Assembly (NCBI GenBank): GCA_023807065.1
Contig: JAJJLU010000332.1
Span: 1-64,000 of the forward strand
DNA from: Isotricha intestinalis
Taxonomy: Eukaryota > Ciliophora > Litostomatea > Vestibuliferida > Isotrichidae
Reading direction: 5' to 3'
Length of the DNA stretch: 64,000 bases
The translations under genes were made by a program, and so were the position numbers. Shown piece by piece: positions 20,611 to 31,637 of the stretch (the first letter of the stretch is position 1; every line of letters starts with the position of its first letter). The notes beneath the pieces are model-generated. The model did not search any database. It was not told the origin of the DNA and saw only the letters and a list, made by a program, of their open reading frames with translations.

Positions 20611-21381
20611 TTATAGCTTTAAAATCTTTTTTGATTTTTCATCATTTTCCTCATTTTTATTATTTTGATTATTTATTATACAATAAATTTTATATATAAA
20701 TAATAAAAATAATAAAAAAATAATGAATAAAAAAATTCCAATCCAAAAATAATCACAAAGGGTTAATATAATTTCTCCATTTTTTACTTGAAAACCAATA
20801 TAAGCATTTAATTTAGAAGAATTTAAACTTTCTATTGTTATATTATTAAAATCTTTTAAATCAGGAGTTTTTTCGTAATGTATGAAATATATCAATCCAC
20901 TATTAATTTCATAAGTATAATTGTCAATTTTTTTGATTACCTTACTATTTTCAATATTTAAATCAATATAAAAAGTAGAATCATTTTTATATGAATCATT
21001 AGTTAATGTAAAATTAATTAATAAAAATCCTTCTTTAATATCTATTATGTTATTAGGGTTTATTATATTACCATTGTCGATAAAAAAATAAGAATTAATC
21101 ACAATTTGAGTTTTAGGTTCAGTAGTTAAATTAAAGAAAATACATCTTAATTCATTATTATAAGTTATATTCTTTATAGATATATTATTAAAGTTAAGTA
21201 TCTTTATTTTATCATCTTCTTTTATTTTAATTGAATTTAAATTAATATTTATTAAATATTTATTGGAAGATAATTCAATTATAGGTTTATTTTCAAATAT
21301 TTCAACAGTAAATTGACCATAATAAATTTTCTTTGAGTTAATGTTTTTATATAAACAATATATAATTAAAACAAAATTCAT
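20611..21381 (-). CDS. Type I membrane protein, 256 aa
   Basis: A short hydrophobic start (MNFVLIIYCLYKNINS) looks like a cleavable signal peptide. About 190 residues of beta-rich, Asn/Ile-rich sequence with many N-x-S/T glycosylation sites follow. Then come one strong transmembrane helix (about 216-240) and a short acidic/basic tail. This layout predicts a surface or endomembrane protein with a lumenal N-terminal domain. I recognise no family. It converges on the PAS membrane gene with only 126 bp between stops. Confidence 0.7.
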   Translation of the reverse strand: MNFVLIIYCLYKNINSKKIYYGQFTVEIFENKPIIELSSNKYLININLNSIKIKEDDKIKILNFNNISIKNITYNNELRCIFFNLTTEPKTQIVINSYFFIDNGNIINPNNIIDIKEGFLLINFTLTNDSYKNDSTFYIDLNIENSKVIKKIDNYTYEINSGLIYFIHYEKTPDLKDFNNITIESLNSSKLNAYIGFQVKNGEIILTLCDYFWIGIFLFIIFLLFLLFIYKIYCIINNQNNKNEENDEKSKKILKL

Positions 21382-21869
21382 TTCTAATTAATTATTTAAA
21401 AAAATCAATTAATTTTAACTAAATTAAAAATTAAAAAAACTATATTTTTCAAATTAACAATAAAACTTTCAAATTAAAAAATCTTAGAATATAGGATTTG
21501 TTTTGTATGTAGATTACTTGAATCCTTTATATGGTTTTTATATTTTTTATTTGAAATCAGATTTTTTTAATGAGGAATTTTATCAATAAAGGTTTTTAAT
21601 TAACATTTAATTATGAGTTTATATTTTGATTATAAAATATCTATCTATTCTTATTTTAATTATTATTTATAAAAACTATCAATTTAACCGAATTTATTTT
21701 AAATTATATTAAAAAATAAAAAATACATCATTTATGATAAAATCCGATTGCATAAAAATCTTTTTTTCAAATTAATGAATTTTTTAAATCTAAATATAAA
21801 AAAATAATAAATTATTATATAATAAAAAAAATAATATATTCCAAATATAAACCTTAAAAAAAGTTCAAA
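21382..21869. other. Divergent intergenic region
   Basis: This 488-bp A/T-rich spacer lies between two divergently transcribed membrane-protein genes, so it should contain both promoters. I see no RNA gene, repeat or coding relic with a recognisable motif. Confidence 0.5.
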
Positions 21870-23162
21870 ATGACAACAACATTCATATCAAAAAAAATGT
21901 TAATAATAATCCTTTTAGCAATATTTTCTCAAATAGGTTATTCTCTCTTAGCTCCATTATATCCATTCTTAGCAGAAGAAAGAGGAATAACACCTTCATT
22001 AGTAGGAATAATATTTTCCTCATTTGCAATAAGTAATTTTCTCCTAACAATTTTAACACCAATTTTAACTAAAATATGTGGAAGAAAAAATTTATTAATT
22101 TTAGCAATATTAATTGAATCTTCATGTACAATTTGGTTTGGATTAATATCATTTATTCAAAAAAGATTATTATTTATTATATTATCATTTATAATTAGAT
22201 TTTTTCAAGGAGCAGGAGGAGCAATTGTTCAAACATTAATATATGCTTTAACTGCTGCAATTAGTGATGAAAAAGAAATTGAAATAAATTTAGGTTATAT
22301 TGAAGTTGGTACTTCTATTGGAATTGCTATTGGACCTTTGATTGCTTCTGTTGGTTATTATATGTTTGGATTCAATTTTCCTTTTTTTATTTCTGGTTTT
22401 ATGGAAATGCTATTAATTAGTTTAGTTAATTATTTAGATATTCATAAATATGATGAAGATGATGAAAATGAAGAAAATGAAAAAATTGAAATTTTACCTA
22501 TTATAAAGAACAGAAATATTATTTTAACTTTCTTTGCTGTTGCTCTAGATTCTATTTCTATTAGTTTTATTTATCCTGTTTTTGCAAATCATTTAAATAA
22601 AAATTTTGGATTAGAACCTGAACAAACAGCTTTATTTTTTATAATAACTACAATCTTTTATTTTTTATCTCTTCAAATATTATCTCATGCTAATAAATTT
22701 TTTGGAAATAGAATAACAATGTCAATAGGAATGTTTTTTAACACTTTTTTTATTTTATTTTTAGGACCTTCAAGTTTTTTACCTCATAAATTATATATAA
22801 TAATAATAGGATTAGCTGGATTAGGTTTTGGAGGATCTTTTATAACAATTCCTGCAGTTATTGATGCTATTATTATATTAAAAGAAGAATTAAAAATCAA
22901 TGAAAGTTCTAGTCAAGATTATGCTAGTGCAGTTTATAATTTAGGTTATTTTTTAGGAGAAACTATTGGACCTTTATTTGGAGGACATTTAACTCAAAAA
23001 TTTGGCTTTATACATGCTTGTAATATTAATTGTGCCACTAATTTTTTGTTTGCTTTTATTTATATTAGTTTTGCTATTTTTGATAAAGTTTTTAAGCATA
23101 AAAAAAGAGAAAAAGAAGAAAAATTACTGATAAGCGAAGGTGAATTTGAAAAATTAATTTAA
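21870..23162 (+). CDS. MFS transporter, SLC18B1-like
   Basis: The 430-aa protein has about 12 hydrophobic segments split by a charged central loop (DEDDENEENEKIE, about 200-212), the standard major facilitator layout. The N-terminal half fits the vesicular amine/polyamine (SLC18B1) branch: SQIGYSLLAPLYPFLAEERG in TM1, then a loop 2-3 motif-A remnant (CGRKNLL), RFFQGAGGA in TM4 and GYIEVGTSIGIAIGPLIA in TM5, which is motif C. A second family element is GETIGPLFGGHL in TM11. The substrate is probably an organic cation or polyamine exchanged for protons, but this is inferred from the family. The C-terminus is Lys/Glu-rich and cytosolic. Confidence 0.88.
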   Translation: MTTTFISKKMLIIILLAIFSQIGYSLLAPLYPFLAEERGITPSLVGIIFSSFAISNFLLTILTPILTKICGRKNLLILAILIESSCTIWFGLISFIQKRLLFIILSFIIRFFQGAGGAIVQTLIYALTAAISDEKEIEINLGYIEVGTSIGIAIGPLIASVGYYMFGFNFPFFISGFMEMLLISLVNYLDIHKYDEDDENEENEKIEILPIIKNRNIILTFFAVALDSISISFIYPVFANHLNKNFGLEPEQTALFFIITTIFYFLSLQILSHANKFFGNRITMSIGMFFNTFFILFLGPSSFLPHKLYIIIIGLAGLGFGGSFITIPAVIDAIIILKEELKINESSSQDYASAVYNLGYFLGETIGPLFGGHLTQKFGFIHACNINCATNFLFAFIYISFAIFDKVFKHKKREKEEKLLISEGEFEKLI

Positions 23163-23374
23163 TTTTTTTTGGTAATATATATATTTGAAAAGAGTATTTT
23201 TAAATTGTTATAAGTTATATGATATTTTTTAAATTATTTAGATTTATTTAAATTTTAATATTACTTATCGACAAGAAAGAATTATTTTATTTATATATTT
23301 TTTTTTAAAGTCATTCATTGGTTTTTAATTATAATTATTATTGTAAATTTATTAACAAAGAAAAAATAATTGAA

Positions 23375-26002
23375 ATGGATTGTCAAAATAATGAAAATTT
23401 ATTTCATGAAAATACCCCATTCATTCAAGAAGAAAAAGGAAATTTAAATATTCAAAATATAGAATTAAATAATAAACATAAACAAATTCCTTTATGTTTA
23501 AATAATTGTGTAACATGGAATTTAAAAGCAGAAATCAAAAATGAAAATGTAAAAAACGAAATAATAAAAAAATATGAGTTTAGAGGAAAAAGTTTATTTT
23601 TTAAAAAATTAGAAGCAAGTATATTAAACATTCTTCAGAATAATTCTTCAAATTCTAATAATAATTTTTTAAAGGAAAATTGTTTAAATCAATTAGAAAA
23701 AGAATCAAAAAATCAATTAAATTTTTCTAAATTAAAAGAACCTTCTTCTCCTTCTCCTTCACCAATAAATATTTCAATAAGAGATTTTTTAAATATCAAT
23801 TTTCCTATTGATAATACAGAATTTAATTTTATGATAATTGATGCAAATTTAGGTGTGTCAGAAAATTTAAATAATATATTTTTCTTAGAATTTGACTTAA
23901 CTAATGGAAATAATAATAATAATTTAGAATTAAGAAGTTTGAATGATGAATGTGTTGAAAAAGAAATTTTTTTTAAGTTAAACGGTAAAATTCATGATAT
24001 TCAAATTTTTAAAAGTGATTTATTATTTTCTGTTGAATATAGAAAATTTATTAAAAGTATTCAATTTAGGCTTAAAAATTTTAAGATTAATACATATGAT
24101 GATAAAAGAAAAAATTGGAAAAAAAGGAAAAACAATAATATGAAAGGAAATTTCACATTTTTTGCAAAAATTTTAAGTAATATTAATATAGGAATTGAAT
24201 TCACAAGAGTATTTAAAGGAGAACATGAAGTTTTTCATACTAATTTTAATTCAGTTGTAAATTCAAATATTAAAATAAATAAAATTTATTTAGAATTATG
24301 TATTCCTAAAATGTTTATTAATAATAATATAAATTTATCTTCAGTGTTAAATAAAAATGATAAATCAGAAAAAGAAAAAAATGATGGTGCAACTAGTGAT
24401 ACATCAAATCAATCAAATAAAGTAACAAGTCCTTTATCAAATAATAATAATGAAAATAATTTTAATAAAACAAATAATATAAATAATAATATATCATCAC
24501 CACCAAAATTAACATATCAAAATGATTTTGAAAGAATGATTTATAATCAACATAATTCACCACCTTCAATAAGAAATAAATTTACCTTAGGAAAATATTT
24601 CAAATATAATTATTATAATTCACCTAATATATATAATAATACTAACAGTCCAAATTCAATGGGTAATTATGTGCATAATAATATTAATAGTCCAAGTATG
24701 AATTCTCCAATTATTATTACACCTTTAAGTCCAATGATGCAAAATCCATATATGATAAATTTAGGTAATTTACAAAATAATAATAATAATAATGGACAAA
24801 GAAAATTTTCTGAAAATATTTATGAAAAATTAAAGGAAAATCCACTTTCAAAAATGAATATAATTAATTATAATAATAATAGTCAAACTCCTGTTATTAT
24901 GAGAGTTAATAATGATGAAATGATAAGAACAATTCCAGTTCAACCTTTCATTTCTAAAGAAAGAAATATAAATAATAATAATAATAATTTTTATTCTATG
25001 ACTCCTATGATCCAAACTATACATAAAAGAATTTTAGATTGGGAAAACAAAAATACTAATACTAGTAATATCAATCTTAATAATAAAAGTGATTTTAATA
25101 ATATAGAAACAATTAATTGTTTAAAAAATGATTTTTTAAATTTCTTTGATGGAAAAAATAATTTAGAAATATTTATTAATTCAGTTACTCCTTTCATTAA
25201 TAAAGAAGAATCTGATGATTTTTTTAAAATGAAATTAATTTCTTATTTTGATTTTTTCAAACAAATTTCAATTTTTGAATTAAGAAATACTTATTATTTA
25301 TATGGTTATTTAATAAATATAAATTATTCAATTTCATTAGATTCAATTAATTTAATCATTTCAAATCAAAATATCTACCAAAAAATAACTGATTTTTTAA
25401 TTTCAATAAATAAAATAAAATCAAAAGAAGAAATAAAAGAAGATGAAGGTATAATTGTTAGTGATTTAATGCCAAATTTAATAATAAGATATAATTCAAA
25501 TAAAATTATAATCTCATTTAATGGAAACAAACCATGGCATTCAAGGCAAATATTTATAAATGAAATAAAGGAAATAGTAAAAAAAATTCCAATATTACAA
25601 GAAATTAAATTAGATTAAATTGATATTAATTATTCTTATTTTTCAATATTTTATTTTCCAACAAAAGCGAATAGACCTTATATGACATTTACTTCATTTA
25701 TAGTATATTATAGGTTTAATAAAGAAATTGACTTAAATAATAATAAATATGAAAAAAATTCAATAATGGGTATCTTACCTATTAAATTTGATCCTAAATT
25801 ATTTTTAACAAAAATTTCAATTAGTGGTTTTTTAACTATTCCAATTCCTCCTTTTATGCCTTTTATGCCAAATTATAACAATGATACAATATTATTGAAA
25901 AATTTAATCAATGGAGTAATGGATAATTTAAAATATTTAAAATATACTTCTTACGATTATGATTATTATATGAAGACCAGTAATTATAATCAAAGTTTTT
26001 AA
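23375..26002 (+). CDS. DUF789-like protein interrupted by an in-frame TAA
   Basis: The start is the ATG at 23375 (MDCQNNENLFHEN); the frame is open slightly further upstream but has no ATG there. The protein runs 747 codons to a TAA at 25616-25618, and the same frame then continues open to 26002. Sequence on both sides of the TAA belongs to one domain: RQIFINEIKEIVKKIP before it; DINYSYFSIFYFPTK, SFIVYYRF and KYTSYDYDYYM after it. These align in order with DUF789 elements (L..VDLSPASW.AV.WYPIY, FLTYH, DFNFF). Residues about 330-560 are Asn/Ser/Pro-rich. No GT-AG intron removes the stop in frame. It is either a recent null allele, a sequencing or assembly error, or read-through. Confidence 0.75.
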
Positions 26003-26168
26003 AAATTGCTTTATTTATTCATTATAAATATATTTTTTTAATATTTTTATTATTTTAAATTAATTAATTAAAAAATTGTTTCATAGAAGAAGAAAAGAAT
26101 ATGATTTAGCGCCTTTATATAATGTTTATAATCAGTATATTTAATGTGCACACATAAAAAATATTAAA

Positions 26169-26405
26169 ATGAATGTTGATAAAGAAAATTATCAAAGGAA
26201 AAATAAGATTATTGAAAAAAAAAAAAATGAAAATTTATTTTTTAAGAAAAGGAAAAAAAGAATAAGACATATTTTTAAAATGAGTGAATTAATAAAAAAA
26301 GGAATTAAATTCGAAAATATTGATTTTACTTTTGATAATACATTTATTGATAAAATATTTAATATGAAAGAATCTTTAAATGTGAAAATTAAGAAAATCA
26401 AATAA
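26169..26405 (+). CDS. Small basic hypothetical protein, 78 aa
   Basis: A 78-residue frame from ATG 26169 is very Lys-rich (KKKNENLFFKKRKKRIRH), with a short Phe/Asp-containing C-terminal part (FENIDFTFDNTFIDKIF). The same frame is also coding-like just upstream (about 26,080-26,143: HRRRKEYDLAPLYNVYNQYI, then TAA). The ATG piece may therefore be the tail of a broken longer gene. No motif is recognised and it could be a chance frame in A-rich DNA. Confidence 0.4.
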   Translation: MNVDKENYQRKNKIIEKKKNENLFFKKRKKRIRHIFKMSELIKKGIKFENIDFTFDNTFIDKIFNMKESLNVKIKKIK

Positions 26406-26460
26406 AATAAGATTAAATATGATGAATTATTATTTTAATCATACTGATTATATAAACATT

Positions 26461-26480
26461 CTTTTAGGATAATCTAAAAG
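26461..26480. terminator. Short perfect hairpin between convergent genes
   Basis: CTTTTAG and CTAAAAG form a perfect 7-bp stem around a 6-base loop. It sits between the plus-strand gene ending at 26405 and the minus-strand gene ending at 26632. It might affect transcript 3' ends, but in eukaryotes such a stem is not a terminator by itself and may be coincidental. Confidence 0.2.
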
Positions 26481-26631
26481 GGTATATAGTAAAACTTTTT
26501 TATTTATTGTATATATAAAAAAATGCTTATTTAAAAGTTAATTTATTTTCATAAAGAAAAAAATTAAATTATGAAAAACAATTATTTTAAATTAGTAAAT
26601 TAAAACACTTAATAATAATTCCATTTTATTA

Positions 26632-29313
26632 TTAAGGTAAAGTAACAAAAACTCCTTTATTTTCTTTACCTTCAGAAATTCCTACATATTGATTATTGTT
26701 TATTTTATGTAATAAATTTTCTTTAAAATAAGCAGGAAAAGATAAATCTGTATAAAATCCAGATTTTTTAAAAGTATCATCTTTAAAATCATATTTAAAA
26801 ACCTTTTTTAAAATTTGATTATTATTTTTTCCACCAAATAAAAATATTGAACTTTCATTACAAGGAATTATTCCACAACCATAAACTTTAATATCTAAAT
26901 TATCTGGATTTTTATAAACTACAAATTCCCATCTGTCTAAATTATTTATATGAATTCTTTCAATAGAATCTAAATAATTTTTGTTATCATTATCATTTTC
27001 ATTTAAATAGTTCAAACCAAAAAATGCATATAAATAATAATTATAAATATATAACATTGGAAATTGTCTTTCATTAACATTTAAACTTGGAAATAAATTC
27101 CATATCTTTTGATTAATATCATAATACTCACATTTATTATTATTTAATCCTCCAATACAATAAATTTTATTATTATATCCAATCATTGAATGATTTGCTT
27201 TTGGTATTTTCATTTCGGGTAAAGTTTTTATAATTTTTTCTTTTGAATCATATATAATAAAATTATTTGAGAGATAATTTTTATTATTTGCATCATAAAA
27301 ACCTCCTGAAATAAATAAATCATTATTATAATTGCAAAAACCATTTCCTATTAAAAATTTTGATAAATTCATTGGTAATTCAATCACTTTTTCTATTTGA
27401 ATTCCTTTTGAAGTATTCTTATCACTTGTTCCTATAATAATTCTATTTGTTAAAGGTTTTGGATAATATACTTTTATAAAATTATCAACATTAATATTAG
27501 AATTTCCTTCTGTTTTTTTTATTTTTAAATTTTGATTTTCTAATTCTTTTTGTTTTAAACCATCATTTATATTGTTTAATAATTTATTATATATACTTGG
27601 ATTATTTTTTTTTTGAATATTTTTTTCATTTGAAAAATTTATTTCTTTTACATTTTTTGTTGTTGTATTGATTGTTGTTTTAATTTTCTGAGTTTCATTT
27701 CCTGAAAAATTATTTAGATTAGAATTAAAATAATTATTTGATGATATTATTTCATTTGAATTTAATAAATTATCATTCCCTGAATTATATGAATTTCCTG
27801 AATCTGAGAAATTCATTGTTTTTGATTTAATTTCATTATTTGTTTGATTCATATTATTTATTGACTGAATATAATTTTCAGAAATTTTATTTGTATTATA
27901 ATTATTTTTTTCACTTTGGTTTGTATTATTGTTAGAATAACTCTCAGTTGTATTATCAATAGTATATTGATTACATTGATTATATTGATTATTTTTATTA
28001 TAATCATTTATATTATTATAATTTGATTGATTATTTATGAATTTGGAATTTTCTATTACAATATTTTTAAAATTTATATTACTATCATTAGAAGTGTTGA
28101 TATTAGTTCCAATAATATTATGCATTGTATTATTATGAATATTTAAATCTGTCTGATAATCTTTATTATTATTATTATTCATTAAATTAAAAGCAGATAT
28201 CTCTTTCATTTTTTTAATTTCATTATTTGGTTGATAATTTTTATTTGAAGTAGTATTATAATATCTTTCACCTGATCTAAATATCCTTTTTGGATCTCCT
28301 TCAATATTTTCAAACATTTTTTTCATAATATCATCCCTTTGGATTTTATTAACTACACTTTTATCAATATTTTTCTTTATTTCAATCATTTTATCATTAG
28401 ATAAAAGAGGTTCAAAAGACTTAAATAATCCATGATAAATATATTCAACTAAATTTTTTATATTTTCAAAATTTTTATTTATTTCAATAAACTTAAGGGA
28501 ATTTTGTTTTAAATTCTCTTTATTTTGAATAATTTCTTTTATTTTTTTATCCAAAGTTAAAAATATATTATCATTAATAATAATATGATTAGTGTTAATA
28601 TCATTTTTTAATGCTTTATATGCATAAATAGAATAATTCTTCAATAAATTAATATTTTCATTAATATTATTTTTGGTCAAAGAAACTTTGTTAATAAAAT
28701 ATTTTAGTAAATCATTTAAATTATAAAAAATTTGTTCAATCATTCTATTTAATTGAGTTAATAATTCATTATTAATTTTATTTTGTAATTCTAAAGCAAA
28801 TTTACTTTGATCATAATTTTCATCAGCAATATAGTAATAAGCATCCTGAAAAATTTTTCCAACTAATAATTGAGTAGGAGCTAAATAATCATTTTTTTCT
28901 TTTACATTATGATTTTTATGTTTTAAATCAAGACAAAATTTACAAATTGATTTATGGCAATCATAACAATAAAATATTTGAAATTTTTCAGGATGTTCAT
29001 TACAAGGCAAAAATATATCAATTTGAATACTAATATCTTCTTCTAAATTTTCTAAATTATTTGAACAAATTAATGTAAAATATATTTTTTGTTCATTTGG
29101 AAATAATTGTAATAATGTATTATCATCATAATTTTTTGTATAATCTATATTATTATGATAAATATTAAAAGAATTTTTTCTTAAATGTGCTGCATGAGAT
29201 AATATTTTTTTTAATTCTCTTATTTCTGTTGTTTCATCTACATCTATTGTATATTCTTTTCCGTCTCTTACCTGAAATATTGTTTGACGAATTATTTTTG
29301 GTTTTTGTAACAT
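26632..29313 (-). CDS. Ubiquitin-like/B-box/kelch protein, 893 aa
   Basis: Domains in order: a ubiquitin-like beta-grasp segment (about 10-85: QVRDGKEYTIDVDE, FNIYHNNIDYTKNYDDN), then a complete B-box zinc finger (about 104-135: CNEH, CYDC, CKFC, then two His), then a coiled-coil region (about 170-330). A long poly-Asn/Ser/Thr linker (about 345-620) leads to kelch repeats (about 660-893) with GGFYD, YCIGGLNNNKCEYYD and FLFGGKNNN blades. This is a TRIM-like layout without a RING. Two related genes lie at 32213 and 35117, making a small cluster. The kelch propeller suggests substrate or cytoskeleton binding. No ligase activity is shown. Confidence 0.88.
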   Translation of the reverse strand: MLQKPKIIRQTIFQVRDGKEYTIDVDETTEIRELKKILSHAAHLRKNSFNIYHNNIDYTKNYDDNTLLQLFPNEQKIYFTLICSNNLENLEEDISIQIDIFLPCNEHPEKFQIFYCYDCHKSICKFCLDLKHKNHNVKEKNDYLAPTQLLVGKIFQDAYYYIADENYDQSKFALELQNKINNELLTQLNRMIEQIFYNLNDLLKYFINKVSLTKNNINENINLLKNYSIYAYKALKNDINTNHIIINDNIFLTLDKKIKEIIQNKENLKQNSLKFIEINKNFENIKNLVEYIYHGLFKSFEPLLSNDKMIEIKKNIDKSVVNKIQRDDIMKKMFENIEGDPKRIFRSGERYYNTTSNKNYQPNNEIKKMKEISAFNLMNNNNNKDYQTDLNIHNNTMHNIIGTNINTSNDSNINFKNIVIENSKFINNQSNYNNINDYNKNNQYNQCNQYTIDNTTESYSNNNTNQSEKNNYNTNKISENYIQSINNMNQTNNEIKSKTMNFSDSGNSYNSGNDNLLNSNEIISSNNYFNSNLNNFSGNETQKIKTTINTTTKNVKEINFSNEKNIQKKNNPSIYNKLLNNINDGLKQKELENQNLKIKKTEGNSNINVDNFIKVYYPKPLTNRIIIGTSDKNTSKGIQIEKVIELPMNLSKFLIGNGFCNYNNDLFISGGFYDANNKNYLSNNFIIYDSKEKIIKTLPEMKIPKANHSMIGYNNKIYCIGGLNNNKCEYYDINQKIWNLFPSLNVNERQFPMLYIYNYYLYAFFGLNYLNENDNDNKNYLDSIERIHINNLDRWEFVVYKNPDNLDIKVYGCGIIPCNESSIFLFGGKNNNQILKKVFKYDFKDDTFKKSGFYTDLSFPAYFKENLLHKINNNQYVGISEGKENKGVFVTLP

Positions 29314-30019
29314 TTTTTTATTTATTTTTCTTTATTATTCTTTATTTATAATCTTTGAATTATTTGTTTTCCCGCAATTTTTTTATTTTCATTATTTTAT
29401 TTTTGGATTTTTTATAATTTTTAAATTTATTTCATGAATAATATTTATTATTGTTATTCCGTTTATATAAAAAAACTAATAAAGTATATAGTTTTTTCAA
29501 TTTCTGAGTTTTTATATCTTAAAGTTATATTGTATTTGATATTATGATGAAGTATTAAAAATAATATTTTAAATTGTTTTTCTTTGTAAATTAAAAATTC
29601 CAAAAAAAAGTATAAATATAATAAATTGAAATATGATATTCAATAATAATATATTTCTTTTTATTTATTATTTGATTTAAATATATGATTTTAATTTCTA
29701 AATTATTTTTTTTATTTTATTAAATCTGATTTTGTAATTTTGTATCATTAATGATATTAATTAATAGTTTTCCAATAATAATAGAAAATCCAATTAATTT
29801 ATTTTTCTCATAAGTGATTATATAATGTTTCAATCATTTTTTTAATTATATTCTTTAATTATTTTCAATATCTCTTTCTCTAAATAGAATAATAAAAATG
29901 AATTTAAATTTAAATAAAAAAATAATTTAAACTTGAATAATTAATAATTTTATTATATCATGATTATATAAATATGCCATTTAATTTTACATGTATTTAT
30001 AACAAAATTTATAATAAAT
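29314..30019. other. Spacer, no firm gene
   Basis: This is a 706-bp A/T-rich region. On the minus strand at about 29,719-29,835 one frame reads YEKNKLIGFSIIIGKLLINI, faintly like an acetyltransferase strand-helix, preceded by in-frame stops. The match is too short to call. The promoter of the B-box/kelch gene must lie at its left side. Confidence 0.3.
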
Positions 30020-31228
30020 TTAACAAATATCATCATCAAAATTAACTTCTATCTCAAATGTAAAAAGAAAAGGAAGATGAATAATATAACTAGTATTATT
30101 AATTCTTTCATTACTATTATATTTTAATAAAGGTGATTGATATATAGAAATCTTTTTACCACAAATTGGACAATTAAGATTATTTTTCTTACATAAATGT
30201 GCAATACAAACTAAGTGAACTGAATGACCACACTGTAATTTAATTCCTTTTACTAATTTTGTTCCACATATTTTGCATAAACAATTTTTTTTTTCTTCAT
30301 TATCTGGATTTCCCATTAAGCATCTATAAAAATCTTTTTGAACTTCATAAATTCTATAATCTTTCACACATTTAAATCCAATAAATATTAACATTAAACT
30401 TATATACAAATAACAAAAAAAAGAACTTCTTTTTGCATAAATACAAATAATACTAAATTTATAAAAAAGAAATAATCTACTTATTAAGCCTAAATGAATT
30501 TTTCTTTTTAATATTGCTATTAACCAAGATTCTTTTTCGTCATAAGTAATTAAACTAACATAATAAGCAGTATGTCTTATTGTTATAATTTCTGTTATTT
30601 TTAAAATTAAATAAATACCTTTACTTATTATTATATATTTAAGGGCATTATTATTAGATTTTGAAATTATAACATATACAATAGAAGTAAATATAATTAT
30701 TGTTATTGCAATTGAAATATGATATAAATATTCTAATAATAAATCTCTATCATTTTTAATATATTTAATTTCAAGATATTTAATTATAAAAATGATTGCT
30801 AAAAAATGATAAAGTGCAATTAAATAAGTAAAACAAAAATCAATTGGATTTGTTAAATCTAATTCTTCACTTAAATAAATTAAAATAAAAAAAGAAATTG
30901 GAGATGAATAAATTAATTCTGGTTTAGAGAATAATTTTTCATGATATTGATATTTATATGAAAGATCAATTCCAAGAATATTTTCAATTATAAATGTTAA
31001 TAAAGAATAATAAATAAGAAGAAAAAATATTACTATAAAATAACAAAAATAAGGTTTTTTTAATAAAATATTTTCAAGTAAAATTAGTTTGTTTATATCA
31101 TTAGTAGCAAATAATTCATAAATAAAAGGAATAAATATTGAAATATTTAAAATATATAAATATGGCAAAATCATTTTAAAATTAGGAGTAAAAATAATAT
31201 TTAGAAATGATATTTTGGATTCAGACAT
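30020..31228 (-). CDS. Multipass membrane RING-H2 E3 ubiquitin ligase
   Basis: The 402-aa protein has about eight hydrophobic helices in its first 290 residues, then a RING finger at about 318-356. The ligands are spaced C-x2-C-x11-C-x-H-x2-H-x2-C-x11-C-x2-C (CKIC, LQCGH, SVHLVC, CPIC), i.e. the C3H2C3 (RING-H2) type. A membrane-embedded RING ligase with a cytosolic C-terminal finger resembles Hrd1/gp78-type ER quality-control enzymes, though the helix count and tail do not settle which. No CUE or other ubiquitin-binding extension is present. It lies between the B-box genes. Confidence 0.88.
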   Translation of the reverse strand: MSESKISFLNIIFTPNFKMILPYLYILNISIFIPFIYELFATNDINKLILLENILLKKPYFCYFIVIFFLLIYYSLLTFIIENILGIDLSYKYQYHEKLFSKPELIYSSPISFFILIYLSEELDLTNPIDFCFTYLIALYHFLAIIFIIKYLEIKYIKNDRDLLLEYLYHISIAITIIIFTSIVYVIISKSNNNALKYIIISKGIYLILKITEIITIRHTAYYVSLITYDEKESWLIAILKRKIHLGLISRLFLFYKFSIICIYAKRSSFFCYLYISLMLIFIGFKCVKDYRIYEVQKDFYRCLMGNPDNEEKKNCLCKICGTKLVKGIKLQCGHSVHLVCIAHLCKKNNLNCPICGKKISIYQSPLLKYNSNERINNTSYIIHLPFLFTFEIEVNFDDDIC

Positions 31229-31406
31229 ATTTTTCTTTGATATAATAAATAATTATTACATCATAAAAATAATTTTCTATTATTAAATTTAAATGACATA
31301 AAATAAAATTTATTCTTGAAAATAATTATTCTCAAATTATAAGAATAAAATTATAAAAAATAAAAAAAATATTATATAAATATTAAAGAAAAATTTATAA
31401 AATAAT

Positions 31407-31637
31407 ATGGAAGAATTACCATTAGTTCAACAAGATCCTCATAGAGTAATGACAAGATCAGAAATAAGACATAAGAGAAAACAAGAAAAAAGAGCAAAGA
31501 AAAATGAAAGAATAGGACAAAATGAAGCACTTAAAGCTAGAACTAATAAGGTTTCTGTAACTAAAAGAAATGTAAATACTGCAAAAAATATTAAAAGTAG
31601 AAGACAAATTAATCAAGCTAGAGGACAGAATCATTAA
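31407..31637 (+). CDS. Small basic protein, 76 aa
   Basis: MEELPLVQQDPHRVMTRSEI begins a highly basic 76-residue protein (IRHKRKQEKRAKKNER, then KARTNKVSVTKRNVNTAKN, SRRQINQARGQ). Codon use is noticeably less A/T-extreme than the flanks, with many R, Q and V codons, so it is very likely a real gene. Its composition suggests a nucleic-acid-binding or nucleolar protein. No known family is recognised. It is divergent from the RING ligase gene (178-bp spacer). Confidence 0.7.
   Translation: MEELPLVQQDPHRVMTRSEIRHKRKQEKRAKKNERIGQNEALKARTNKVSVTKRNVNTAKNIKSRRQINQARGQNH

Noticed and set aside
23318..23374. Extension of the DUF789-like gene upstream to 23318
   Set aside because: The extra frame begins at TTG, with no ATG before 23375. 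The first ATG is used instead.
24991..25197. Leu-rich frame on the minus strand inside the DUF789-like gene
   Set aside because: It is the antisense of an Asn/Thr/Ser-rich coding region; such leucine-rich shadow frames appear opposite many genes in this A/T-rich DNA.
25577..25674. An intron removing the TAA of the DUF789-like gene
   Set aside because: The only upstream donor paired with available acceptors gives 91 or 98 nt, which shifts the frame, and would also remove conserved residues.
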